A stretch of 17,505 nt of DNA from an uncultured Clostridia bacterium (GCA_937892135.1 CALAUK010000098.1:1-17505); one strand, 5' to 3'; positions 6,294 through 14,023 are shown, counted from the first letter of the stretch. A program made the numbers and translations. Notes: generated by a model not told the origin, from the sequence alone.

Positions 6294-8217
6294 AAATATC
6301 CAAGTTTTCAACAAACTTTGCATTTGTTTCAATAAATTCACGTCTTGGGTCAACATTGTCACCCATAAGTACTGTAAACACCTCATCTGCTCTTACAGCA
6401 TCTTCTACTGTTACTCTTATCATTGTTCTGTTTTCGGGATTCATTGTTGTTTCCCAAAGCTGACTAAATGTCATCTCACCAAGACCTTTATAACGCTGAA
6501 CATCGCATTTTCCGCCCATTTCTTCAACAGCTGCGGTAAGATCGTTGTCGTTATAAACATATTTAACATTTTTTCCTTTTTCAACCTTAAATAGCGGAGG
6601 CTGAGCAAGATAAATATATCCACCCTCTACCAAAGGTCTCATATGACGGAAGAAGAATGTTAAAAGAAGTGTTCTGATGTGAGAACCGTCGACATCGGCA
6701 TCGGCCATTATGATAATTTTATGGTATTTTAGCTTTTCTATGTTAAATTCATCGCCAATACCAGTTCCTAACGCCATTATAATAGGCAAAAGCTTTTCAT
6801 TTCCGTAAACTTTGTCAAGTCTTGCTTTTTCAACATTAAGCATCTTTCCCCACAAGGGCAGAATAGCCTGGAAGCCTCTGTCTCTTCCCTGCTTTGCACT
6901 ACCTCCCGCAGAGTCACCCTCTACGATAAATATTTCATTTTTAGTGGGATCTTTTCCTGAACATTTTGCAAGCTTACCTAAAAGTGAGCTGTCTCCTACG
7001 GACGCTGACTTTCTTGTAGCTTCCCTTGCTTTTCTTGCAGCCTCTCTTGCTCTTGATGCAGTTAAAGCTTTTTCAAGAATCATTTTAGCAACAATGGGGT
7101 TTTCTTCAAGGAAATCTGTTAATTTATCTGTTGTAACCTTATCAACAAGGCTTCTTATCTCACTGTTTCCAAGCTTTGTTTTAGTCTGACCCTCAAACTG
7201 AGCCTCAGTTACTTTAACGCTTATTACAACTGTAAGACCTTCTCTTACATCATCACCCGTTAAATTCTGGTCTTTTTCTTTTAATATGTTATATTTTCTT
7301 GCGTATTCATTGAAAACTCTTGTTAAAGCAGTTTTATAACCTGCCTCATGAGTTCCGCCCTCTGTTGTGTTAATATTATTTGCAAATGTCATAAAGGTTT
7401 CAGAATAGTTATCAGTGTACTGCATAGCCACTTCAACATAAGAATCGCCTTTCTGACCATCATAATAAATAATATCATCATGAATAGCAACTTTTTTGCG
7501 GTTTATATGCTTTACGAATTCACGGATACCGCCCTCGTAATGCATTTTATTATAAACCTCTTCTTCACCTCTTAAATCGCGGAATTCTATATTTATTCCC
7601 GCATTCAAGAATGCCTGCTCTCTTAATCTTGTTAAAAGAACATCATATTCATATTCAAGAGTTTCAAAAATAGCGTTATCCGCTAAAAATGTTACTTTTG
7701 TTCCTGTTTTATCAGTGTCACCTATAATTTTAACACTGCCGCAGCTCTTTCCTCTTTCATAACGCTGATAATAAACATGCTCACCGTTACAAACCTCAAC
7801 CTCAAGATATTCAGAAAGCGCATTAACTACGGAAGAACCAACGCCGTGAAGACCACCGGATACTTTATATCCTCCGCCACCGAATTTACCGCCGGCATGA
7901 AGAATTGTAAAAACTACTTCAAGAGTAGAAATACCCATTTTTGGATGAATACCAACAGGGATACCACGGCCGTCATCTGTTACAGTTATAATATTTCCGG
8001 GCTTTATTTCCACCAAAATATTTTTACAGTATCCTGCAAGAGCCTCGTCAATAGCATTATCAACTATTTCATAAACAAGGTGATGAAGACCTCTTACAGA
8101 AGTTGAACCAATGTACATACCGGGGCGCTTTCTTACAGCCTCAAGACCCTCCAATACCTGAATTTGATTTTCATCATAGTTATTTTCCGTTGCAGTTATA
8201 TTGATGTTTTCTTCCAT
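6292..8217 (-). CDS. gyrB: DNA gyrase subunit B
   Basis: This is the 641-residue ATPase subunit of DNA gyrase, which with GyrA introduces negative supercoils. The GHKL ATPase region shows EIVDNAIDEAL with the catalytic Glu at 50, DDGRGIPV and GLHGVGSSVVNALS. The transducer has QTKTKLGN. The TOPRIM domain has EGDSAGG and the metal-binding DADVDGSHIRTLL, and the C-terminal tail carries QRYKGLGEM. The size is typical of Gram-positive GyrB without the proteobacterial insertion. AAGGAG (8226-8231) stands 8 nt before the ATG. It lies 15 nt after remB and is the last gene of the dnaA unit. gyrA, the usual downstream neighbour in Firmicutes, is absent: a terminator follows at once. Residues such as LLPLWGKMLNVEKAR favour GyrB over ParE, as does the position. 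Confidence 0.97.
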   Translation of the reverse strand: MEENINITATENNYDENQIQVLEGLEAVRKRPGMYIGSTSVRGLHHLVYEIVDNAIDEALAGYCKNILVEIKPGNIITVTDDGRGIPVGIHPKMGISTLEVVFTILHAGGKFGGGGYKVSGGLHGVGSSVVNALSEYLEVEVCNGEHVYYQRYERGKSCGSVKIIGDTDKTGTKVTFLADNAIFETLEYEYDVLLTRLREQAFLNAGINIEFRDLRGEEEVYNKMHYEGGIREFVKHINRKKVAIHDDIIYYDGQKGDSYVEVAMQYTDNYSETFMTFANNINTTEGGTHEAGYKTALTRVFNEYARKYNILKEKDQNLTGDDVREGLTVVISVKVTEAQFEGQTKTKLGNSEIRSLVDKVTTDKLTDFLEENPIVAKMILEKALTASRAREAARKAREATRKSASVGDSSLLGKLAKCSGKDPTKNEIFIVEGDSAGGSAKQGRDRGFQAILPLWGKMLNVEKARLDKVYGNEKLLPIIMALGTGIGDEFNIEKLKYHKIIIMADADVDGSHIRTLLLTFFFRHMRPLVEGGYIYLAQPPLFKVEKGKNVKYVYNDNDLTAAVEEMGGKCDVQRYKGLGEMTFSQLWETTMNPENRTMIRVTVEDAVRADEVFTVLMGDNVDPRREFIETNAKFVENLDI

Positions 8218-8232
8218 AAATAACGCTCCTTT

Positions 8233-8502
8233 TTATATTGTACTAAACGATTTATCATTTGCCCTCTTCAGAATAGTTGAAGCTGACAAAGGAGAAATAT
8301 ACAAATATACGTCTTTTTTATTTTGGCACAGTATAAAGCTTTTCGGCAAATCAAATTTACTTACATCCACTACTATACCTTTTTTTTGAGAAATATCTAA
8401 AAATTCTCTTGTTTTTTTTGAAATTGAAGTTCCGTCGAGATCAAAAATAGCTATAACATCTTTTCTTGAAACAACAACGTCACTTCCGAGGTGCAAAAAC
8501 AT
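8233..8502 (-). CDS. remB: RemB/YaaB-like DUF370 protein (extracellular matrix regulator family)
   Basis: The 89-residue product begins MFLHLGSDVVVSRKDVIAIFDLD and contains YISPLSASTILKRAN, the pattern of the DUF370 family to which Bacillus YaaB (RemB) and RemA belong. RemA is a small arc-forming DNA-binding regulator of matrix genes; RemB is its paralogue, encoded between recF and gyrB exactly as here. The gene starts 3 nt after the recF stop, and its ribosome site GGAGG (8511-8515) lies inside the last codons of recF, which implies translational coupling. Family membership is secure; the target genes are unknown. Confidence 0.85.
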   Translation of the reverse strand: MFLHLGSDVVVSRKDVIAIFDLDGTSISKKTREFLDISQKKGIVVDVSKFDLPKSFILCQNKKDVYLYISPLSASTILKRANDKSFSTI

Positions 8503-8505
8503 AAA

Positions 8506-9606
8506 TTAATCCTCCGTAACACTTCCGTTACTTACTAAAAAATATTTAACCCTATCCTTTAAAGCTATACTTTCTTCTTTATCGGTACAGGTAATAATAA
8601 CTTGCTTATCCTTTATTCTGCCTTTTAAATAGCTTCTTCTCTTTTCATCAAGCTCACTTGCTATATCATCTAATAAAATTATCGGATAATCATTTTTAAT
8701 TTCATTTATATATTCTGCCTGAGCAAGCTTTAAGCTTAAAATAAGACTTCTTTGCTGACCCTGAGAAGCAAATTTTCTAACTTCTTTTTTATCAATGAAG
8801 AAAAGATAATCATCTTTATGAATTCCGGAAGTTGTTGCACCTAAATCAATATCTCTTTTTCTTGAAATAAAGAGCTTTTCAAGTGCTTTTTTCTTTAAAT
8901 CAGAAATATCTTTAAAATCTTCGCAGAAACTACAGATATATTTCATTTTTACATTTTCCATTGAAATTTCATTATAAATTTCATAAAGATAAGATTTTAT
9001 TTTTTCTATAAATTCATATCTGTAAAAAGCAATTTTAGAAGATAAATCAGCCAGAGTTTCATCCCACACATCAAGCATTTCTTCTCCCCTGCCTGATCTT
9101 GAGATTTCTTTTAAAAGAGAATTTCTTTCAGAAATTGTTTTTATATAATTATTTAATAAATTAATGTAAACAGGCTTTACCTGACTTATTGCCATATCAC
9201 AAAATCTTCTTCTCTCAGACGGAAAACCTTTTATAATAAATAAATCCTCCGGAGCAAACATTACAACATTTATGTAGTTTGAGATTTCGCTTATTTTTTT
9301 TATTTCTGCACCGTTTATTTTTAAAAACTTTTTTTTATCTTCAAAAATTCTTAAATTACCTTCAAAACTTCTGTTATAGCTTTCAAAATCCAAATTTATT
9401 TCACAAAAGTTTTCACCTTGCTTAATAAATTCAGAAACAGATGCTTTTCTGTGCGACCTACCGGTTGAAAAAAGATACATTGCCTCTAATATATTAGTTT
9501 TTCCCTGAGCATTTAAACCATATATTATATTTGTTTTATCAGATAAACTTATTTTAGCCTCTGTGTAGTTTCTGAAATTTTTAAGACAAATTTCTTTTAT
9601 ATACAT
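8506..9606 (-). CDS. recF: DNA replication and repair protein RecF
   Basis: This 366-residue SMC-like ATPase loads RecA at gapped single-stranded DNA with RecO and RecR. It shows the Walker A motif GLNAQGKTN (Lys36), the RecF-typical sequence SGIHKDD where GPHRDD is usual, the ABC signature FASQGQQRS and the Walker B/D-loop LLDDIASELD. The length is as expected. AAGGAA (9614-9619) is 7 nt before the ATG, which lies 14 nt after the S4-domain gene. Downstream, its 3' end carries the ribosome site of remB. Confidence 0.95.
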   Translation of the reverse strand: MYIKEICLKNFRNYTEAKISLSDKTNIIYGLNAQGKTNILEAMYLFSTGRSHRKASVSEFIKQGENFCEINLDFESYNRSFEGNLRIFEDKKKFLKINGAEIKKISEISNYINVVMFAPEDLFIIKGFPSERRRFCDMAISQVKPVYINLLNNYIKTISERNSLLKEISRSGRGEEMLDVWDETLADLSSKIAFYRYEFIEKIKSYLYEIYNEISMENVKMKYICSFCEDFKDISDLKKKALEKLFISRKRDIDLGATTSGIHKDDYLFFIDKKEVRKFASQGQQRSLILSLKLAQAEYINEIKNDYPIILLDDIASELDEKRRSYLKGRIKDKQVIITCTDKEESIALKDRVKYFLVSNGSVTED

Positions 9607-9620
9607 ATCTTAATTCCTTA

Positions 9621-9845
9621 TTATTCTACTTCTATAAAAAGCGTTTCATCTTCAAATTCTACTTTTACTTTATCTCCGGGGCGCACTTTTTTTCCTCGCA
9701 TTGTGCACACTTCACCATTAAAAAATACAATTTCATCTAAAATCATATCTTTTGCATCGCTTCCATTTTCAGCGATGCCACTGAATTTTAAAAGCTGGTC
9801 TAATTTTATAAATTCTGTGTTTATTTTAATTTTTTCAGTTTGCAT
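9621..9845 (-). CDS. yaaA: S4-domain RNA-binding protein YaaA/RlbA
   Basis: The 74-residue product is essentially one S4 RNA-binding domain: FIKLDQLLKFSGIAENGSDAKDMI, then VFFNGEVCTMRGKKVRPGDKV. Its position between dnaN and recF is that of Bacillus yaaA (rlbA), whose product has been connected with ribosome assembly. GAGGAG (within 9852-9858) is 6 nt before the ATG and abuts the dnaN stop codon, so translation is probably coupled to dnaN. The catalytic domains that accompany S4 in pseudouridine synthases are lacking. Confidence 0.9.
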   Translation of the reverse strand: MQTEKIKINTEFIKLDQLLKFSGIAENGSDAKDMILDEIVFFNGEVCTMRGKKVRPGDKVKVEFEDETLFIEVE

Positions 9846-9858
9846 TTTAAGTCTCCTC

Positions 9859-10974
9859 TTAAGACTGAATACTTATAGGCATAACCATATATATAAAGCT
9901 TTCTCCCTCTGTCGGCATAACAATACAGGGGTTTTTTGAAGAAATAAAGTTTAATAAAACTTCTTCTGTATCGCAGTTTTTAAAAACATTATATAAATAT
10001 TTCTGATTAAGACCTATTAAAAGCTCTCCTGCCTTTTTAGCAGAAACATTTATTATATCAGACACTTTTCCTATCTGTGATGAACAAGTTAAGTTAATCT
10101 GATCATCTTTTATAATAAGCTTTAAAGGAGATTTTGTATTATCTGTGTTAATTATAAGAGAAGCTCTTTCAAGAGAAGAGAAAATATCAGCTACATTTGC
10201 CTCAAGCTGAATTTCATAATTTTTCTGTCTCTCAACAACGCTCTTATAATTTGTATATTCACCGTCACGAAGACGAGATGTTACAGTAAATTTTTCAAAC
10301 TCAAACAAAATATGTTTTTCAGAAAAATAAATATTTGCACTTAAATCGTCATCAGGAATAATCTTTAAAAGCTCATTTAATGTTTTTCCGGGAACAATTA
10401 CCTTTATATTTTTATTTTCAGCATTTATTTCTTCTTTTCTTATTGCCATAAGGTAACCATCTGTTGAAACAACAGATATTGTATTATTTTCTATTTCAAA
10501 CAAAGAACCTGTCCAGATAGGTTTTTTATCATTTAAAGAAATTGCAAAAATAGTCTGTTTTATAAGGCTCTTTAGTTTGCTGTTTTCAATTGAAATAAAA
10601 TCATTTTTATTTATTTCAGGAATTTTTGGATATTCTTCTGCACTTGAGCCTGAAATATCAAAATTTACGTTTGCACACTTAATATTAGTAACAAAATTTT
10701 CGTCTGTTTCAATAAAAACAGGTGCATCAGGAAGTCTTCTTACTATTTCACCAAGCATTCTTGCATTTATTACTACTTTTCCCTCTTCGATAACATTAAC
10801 TGCGCACTCATATTTAATTCCTATTTCAAGGTCATTACCTGTTAAAATTATACCGTTTTCATTGGTTTCAACCAAAACTCCCTCCAAAATAGGAAGAGTT
10901 GATTTTGAAGATATTGCTTTTGAAACAACATTTATTCCTTCAAGCAAAATATTTTTATCGCAAACTATTTTCAT
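9859..10974 (-). CDS. dnaN: DNA polymerase III subunit beta (sliding clamp)
   Basis: The 371-residue product is the processivity clamp; it dimerises into a ring around DNA and tethers polymerase III and other partners. The sequence begins MKIVCDKNILLEGINVVSKAIS and contains the three repeated clamp folds, with LPILEGVLVE in domain 1 and ending YMVMPISIQS, the conserved P-M-R/P-type C-terminus. I start at ATG 10974 with AAAGGA (AAAGGAAAAAG) about 9 nt upstream; a TTG at 10992 in frame is inside this ribosome-site region and is less likely. No terminator separates it from dnaA; transcription probably reads through the origin spacer. A weak extra -10 (TATAAT on the minus strand, 11112-11107) could give dnaN its own promoter. 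Confidence 0.96.
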   Translation of the reverse strand: MKIVCDKNILLEGINVVSKAISSKSTLPILEGVLVETNENGIILTGNDLEIGIKYECAVNVIEEGKVVINARMLGEIVRRLPDAPVFIETDENFVTNIKCANVNFDISGSSAEEYPKIPEINKNDFISIENSKLKSLIKQTIFAISLNDKKPIWTGSLFEIENNTISVVSTDGYLMAIRKEEINAENKNIKVIVPGKTLNELLKIIPDDDLSANIYFSEKHILFEFEKFTVTSRLRDGEYTNYKSVVERQKNYEIQLEANVADIFSSLERASLIINTDNTKSPLKLIIKDDQINLTCSSQIGKVSDIINVSAKKAGELLIGLNQKYLYNVFKNCDTEEVLLNFISSKNPCIVMPTEGESFIYMVMPISIQS

Positions 10975-11200
10975 CTTTCTTTTTCCTTTCAATAAATAAA
11001 AATAAAATAAATATATAATTAAATAGTAGTATTATTAGTAGTAATATGAAAAATGTGAAAAACTACTTCAAAGCCATATAAAATATAGGTTTTTTAATGT
11101 TAACAAATTATAGAAAAATTATAAAAGTTATTAACATAAATAACATTTAAACAATCGTCCACATAAAGATATTAACATTTCAATATAAAATTATGGAAAA
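10975..11200. other. oriC: dnaA-dnaN spacer: predicted unwinding part of oriC
   Basis: This 226-bp non-coding spacer holds, from the dnaN side: a 33-bp run of pure A/T (10991-11023), eight in-phase TAN triplets (11024-11047), and a DnaA-box-like TTTTTCACA on the minus strand (11062-11054). Weaker box-like sites follow: TTATTAACA (11128-11136), TCGTCCACA (11155-11163) and minus-strand TTTTCCATA (11200-11192). The order box, trio, AT-rich DNA running from dnaA toward dnaN is the same as in the Bacillus subtilis incC region. No perfect TTATCCACA was found. Confidence 0.7.
11024..11047 (-). other. DnaA-trio element
   Basis: The plus strand reads eight consecutive triplets beginning TA, with TAG at 11024, 11027, 11036 and 11039, the others being TAT or TAA. 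TAG read 3' to 5' is the GAT unit of the DnaA-trio, the single-strand assembly site for DnaA next to the unwinding region. Six bases separate it from the box-like TGTGAAAAA (11054-11062), and pure A/T DNA follows on the other side, which is the known geometry. Confidence 0.65.
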
Positions 11201-12541
11201 CTATTTTAAAATACTTTTTAATTCCTTTGTCATAATCTCGATTGCAGATTTAACTTCTTTTACGGTATCAACCTGTTTTTTAACATTATCTACTGCATGA
11301 ATAACAGTTGTATAATGTCTGTTTCCGTATTCTTTTCCAATTACAACATAAGACATATCTGTAAGCTCACGGCAAAGATACATACAAATCTGCCTTGCAT
11401 CAGAAATATCCTGAGTTTTTCTTTTACCCTTTATATCTTCAACAGGAATACCATAATATTTTGAAACAGTTTCATTAATAGATTTTGCAGTTATTCTTAT
11501 AACTCCCTCTTTTTCTATAACTGAACTTAAAGCTTCTTCTGCAAGAGCAAGATTTAATGGTTTACCAGTTATTCTTGAATAAGAAACTATTCTTGTTAAA
11601 GCACCCTCAAGCTCACGGATATTTGATTTTATACTGTCTGAAATATAGCAATAAACATCATAAGGAACTTCAATATTGAAAAATGAAGCTTTTTTCTGCA
11701 AAATTGCTATTCTTGTTTCATAATCCGGCGGTTTAATATCACCTATTAGTCCCATTTCGAAACGGGTACGAAGTCTGTCTTCCAAAGTAGGAATTTCTCT
11801 TGGAAGTCTGTCCGATGTTAAAACAATCTGTTTATTTGCATTGAAAAGATCTTCAAAAGTGTGGAAAAATTCTTCCTGAGCCATTTCTTTTCCTGCAAGG
11901 AACTGAATATCATCTATTAAAAGTATATCAGCGTTTCTGTATTTATCACGAAACTGGCCCATTGTTCTTTCACTTATTGCTCTTACCATTTCATTAGTAA
12001 ATTTTTCAGAAGAAATATAAACTATATTAATGTTAGAATCAAATGATTTAACGTAGTTTGCAATAGCATGCATAAGATGAGTTTTTCCAAGTCCTGAATC
12101 TCCATATAAAAACAAGGGATTATAAGTTTGTGCAGGAGCTTCCGCAACAGCAACAGCTGCAGCGTGTGCAAAGTAATTTGAATTACCTACCACAAAATTA
12201 TCAAATGTATATTTAGGATTTATAGAAGAAAAACCCTGAGGATTAAAATTAAAACTATGCTTTTTTTCCTCTTCCTCATCTCTTATATAAATATTTTCAC
12301 CGTTATTTATAACTAAATTTATTTCATATCTTTCATTTAAAAAAGAAAAAACGGCATTTTGTATTAATGGGATATGCCTTTTTAGCATACTTAAAACCAA
12401 ATCATTGGTAACGGCTAAAGTAATGCTTGTTTCATCTATAGATAAAGGCTTTGCATCTTTAAACCATGTGTTAAAAGTGAGGTCCGGAACTTCTGGCTTT
12501 ATAAGTTCTAAAGTCTTGTCCCATACATCAATAACATTCAT
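11201..12541 (-). CDS. dnaA: Chromosomal replication initiator protein DnaA
   Basis: The 446-residue AAA+ initiator binds origin boxes and melts the origin. Domain I starts MNVIDVWDKTLELI; a short variable linker follows. The ATPase has Walker A GDSGLGKTH (about 146-154), Walker B ILLIDDIQFL, sensor 1 LTSDRLP and the arginine-rich LEDRLRTRFEMGL. Domain IV contains DARQICMYLCRELTDMSYVVIGKEYG. The base-reading motif, usually GGRDHTTVIHA, here reads GNRHYTTVIHA, with His409 and Tyr410 in place of Asp and His. I start at ATG 12541 with AAGGAG (12551-12556) 9 nt upstream. A longer in-frame ATG at 12601 has no ribosome site and would translate through the DnaA boxes. It heads the operon to gyrB, is preceded by a long leader with DnaA boxes (likely autoregulation), and is codirectional with replication. 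Confidence 0.97.
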   Translation of the reverse strand: MNVIDVWDKTLELIKPEVPDLTFNTWFKDAKPLSIDETSITLAVTNDLVLSMLKRHIPLIQNAVFSFLNERYEINLVINNGENIYIRDEEEEKKHSFNFNPQGFSSINPKYTFDNFVVGNSNYFAHAAAVAVAEAPAQTYNPLFLYGDSGLGKTHLMHAIANYVKSFDSNINIVYISSEKFTNEMVRAISERTMGQFRDKYRNADILLIDDIQFLAGKEMAQEEFFHTFEDLFNANKQIVLTSDRLPREIPTLEDRLRTRFEMGLIGDIKPPDYETRIAILQKKASFFNIEVPYDVYCYISDSIKSNIRELEGALTRIVSYSRITGKPLNLALAEEALSSVIEKEGVIRITAKSINETVSKYYGIPVEDIKGKRKTQDISDARQICMYLCRELTDMSYVVIGKEYGNRHYTTVIHAVDNVKKQVDTVKEVKSAIEIMTKELKSILK

Positions 12542-12581
12542 TTTATAAAACTCCTTACAACAATATCTAGTGTAATGCTTA

Positions 12582-12623
12582 TGTGGAGAAGTTTTCCACA
12601 TAGTTATAAACAGATATGGATAA
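12582..12623. promoter_or_regulatory. DnaA-box cluster in the dnaA leader (upstream origin part / autoregulation)
   Basis: Four sites one mismatch from TTATNCACA lie within 42 bp: TTCTCCACA (minus, 12590-12582), TTTTCCACA (plus, 12592-12600), TTATAAACA (plus, 12604-12612) and TTATCCATA (minus, 12623-12615). The first two form a near-perfect inverted repeat, TGTGGAGAAGTTTTCCACA. The position, 41-82 bp before dnaA and downstream of its promoter, suits both origin binding and repression of dnaA. Confidence 0.65.
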
Positions 12624-12791
12624 CTTTTTAAAAATTGCCTTAATACTTCTTTTTATTTAACAAAATAAAGAAACCGTAAATATTGAAAAAATATGAAATT
12701 AATAAGAATAAAAATGAAGTATTTTTTTAAAAAATCAATATATTGTGTCTTTAAGAAAAACACATAAAATAAGCATATACACCTAACAATA

Positions 12792-12820
12792 ATTATATCA
12801 AAAAAACTTTTTTAAATCAA
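12792..12820 (-). promoter_or_regulatory. dnaA promoter
   Basis: On the minus strand TTGATT (12820-12815), 17 bp and a perfect TATAAT (12797-12792) with an extended -10 TG (12800-12799) form a strong promoter. Transcription from about 12785 gives an unusually long leader of about 244 nt that contains the DnaA-box cluster. The remainder of this 357-bp gap (12624-12791) is AT-rich and shows no other feature. Confidence 0.7.
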
Positions 12821-12837
12821 GTGATTTTAAAAAAATA

Positions 12838-12866
12838 TTGACAAATAAAATAATATAATTTACAAT
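12838..12866 (+). promoter_or_regulatory. Promoter of the Dabb-family gene
   Basis: TTGACA (12838-12843), 17 bp and TACAAT (12861-12866) are the same hexamers and spacing as the G5/3D gene promoter. It is divergent from the dnaA promoter, with only 17 bp between the two -35 boxes. The start is predicted near 12873. Confidence 0.8.
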
Positions 12867-12898
12867 AAAATAAACTTGCAAAAAGAGGAGAAAAAAGT

Positions 12899-13189
12899 AT
12901 GATTAAGCACATAGTAATATGGAAATTAAAAGAAGAAAACAAAGAAGAAAATAAAAAGATTATCAAAGAAAAATTAGAAAATCTGGTAGGTAAAATAGAT
13001 GAAATAAAATTTCTTCAGGTAGGAATTAATTATAATAAAAGTGATATGGCTTATGATTTATGTTTAATTTCTGAATTTTTAACAGATGAAGATTTACAGA
13101 GCTATCAGGTAAATCCTTTGCATGTTGAGGTTTCAAAATTTGTAAGAAGTGTTATAGAAGACAGAAAAGTCATAGATTACGAGTTTTAA
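12899..13189 (+). CDS. Dabb-family (stress-responsive alpha/beta barrel) protein
   Basis: The 96-residue product begins MIKHIVIWKLKEE and ends with NPLHVEVSKFVRSVIEDRKVIDYEF, the two landmarks of the dimeric alpha/beta barrel (Dabb) family: the HIVxWKL strand and the HxxxxxFV helix followed by a final strand. Known members range from plant stress proteins to polyketide cyclases; in bacteria most have no assigned function, and nothing here specifies one. GAGGAG (12885-12890) is 8 nt before the ATG. It has its own strong promoter back-to-back with that of dnaA and its own terminator, and it is codirectional with the rightward fork. Confidence 0.82.
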   Translation: MIKHIVIWKLKEENKEENKKIIKEKLENLVGKIDEIKFLQVGINYNKSDMAYDLCLISEFLTDEDLQSYQVNPLHVEVSKFVRSVIEDRKVIDYEF

Positions 13190-13221
13190 AAGGAGGTTTC
13201 ATTCCGAAACCTCCTTTTTTT
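13188..13221. terminator. Bidirectional terminator, Dabb gene / SleB-like gene
   Basis: AAAAGGAGGTTTC (13188-13200) pairs perfectly with GAAACCTCCTTTT (13206-13218) around the loop ATTCC. T-runs follow on the plus strand and, less strictly, on the minus strand. It overlaps the stop codons of both convergent genes. Confidence 0.9.
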
Positions 13222-14023
13222 ACAGGTAAAAATCGTGATTACCTATGCTTTTAAAAAATGTTCTGTTATTTTTTATCCAGCTGTTTGTTGCAGTTTTTGG
13301 ATTATAAAAATAAAGGCAGTTTTTAACTGTATTAAATCCGTTTAAAGCCCATTTTGCCGCTTTTACACTGTCTTTTCCCGGAGTGTTGTAAATGGTATTG
13401 TTTATAACCGGTTCATACTGAACTCCGTGATTTTTATCAAAAATAACTGTATAAATAGTATCGGGAAATAAAGGAGACTCTACTCTGTTTAAAACAACAT
13501 TTCCCACTGCGACCTTCCCCTCAAAAACTTCTCCCTTGCTTTCTGCGTGAATAATTCTTGAAAGCCAGTATATATGGTCTTCTTCATATAAATATTTTAT
13601 ATTTTCCTGATTAATATTTAAATTTTCATTATTTATTATAATTGAATAATAATCAGGGTCCCATGTGAATGAAACATTTAAAATATCAAAAAATTCCCTC
13701 GCAGGAACATAAAATACTCCTCTTTCTATAAAGCAGGAGTCAGATAAATAATTTGTATTTCCGTTTAAAGTATATGTTTTTTTGTCTTTATAAAATTCTA
13801 AAGAAATGTTATCATTTACAACCACCGCAGATTTATTTTCTTCATTCCATATAACCTCGGATGAAAATAAATCGGATACTTTTCTTAGCGGAATAAATGT
13901 TTTATTATTCTTTAAATGAGCGAAAGACATGTCAAAATCAATGTATTTTCCGTTTATAACTACATCAACAATTGTGCTGTCTGCTTTGGCAGAAGAAAAC
14001 GAAAAACAAATAAGAAAAATCAA
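13220..14023 (-). CDS. Secreted SleB-type cell-wall hydrolase with copper-amine-oxidase-like N-domain; 5' end possibly frame-disrupted
   Basis: From TTG 14023 the product has 267 residues: signal-peptide core IFLICFSFSSAKA, a copper-amine-oxidase-like N-terminal domain (about 18-125; INGKYIDFD...FIPLRKVSDLF...VIW) and a SleB/CwlJ-type Hydrolase_2 domain (about 150-267). The hydrolase shows IIHAES with the presumed catalytic Glu161, VGNVVLNRV and CLYFYNP. SleB enzymes are lytic transglycosylases of spore cortex; related domains also occur in vegetative wall hydrolases. The start is doubtful. TTG 14023 lacks a ribosome site at proper distance, while GGGGAGG (14057-14051) is ideally placed for GTG 14041, which is followed at once by an in-frame TGA. 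Reading AAG AAA after that TGA would give the perfect signal peptide KKFLLIFLICFSFSSAKA. One A fewer after GTG 14039 would also repair it. Confidence 0.75.
   Translation of the reverse strand: MIFLICFSFSSAKADSTIVDVVINGKYIDFDMSFAHLKNNKTFIPLRKVSDLFSSEVIWNEENKSAVVVNDNISLEFYKDKKTYTLNGNTNYLSDSCFIERGVFYVPAREFFDILNVSFTWDPDYYSIIINNENLNINQENIKYLYEEDHIYWLSRIIHAESKGEVFEGKVAVGNVVLNRVESPLFPDTIYTVIFDKNHGVQYEPVINNTIYNTPGKDSVKAAKWALNGFNTVKNCLYFYNPKTATNSWIKNNRTFFKSIGNHDFYL

Noticed and set aside
12542..12601. Longer DnaA starting at ATG 12601
   Set aside because: It would translate the DnaA boxes and the ribosome site of the normal start; the added residues do not resemble DnaA domain I.
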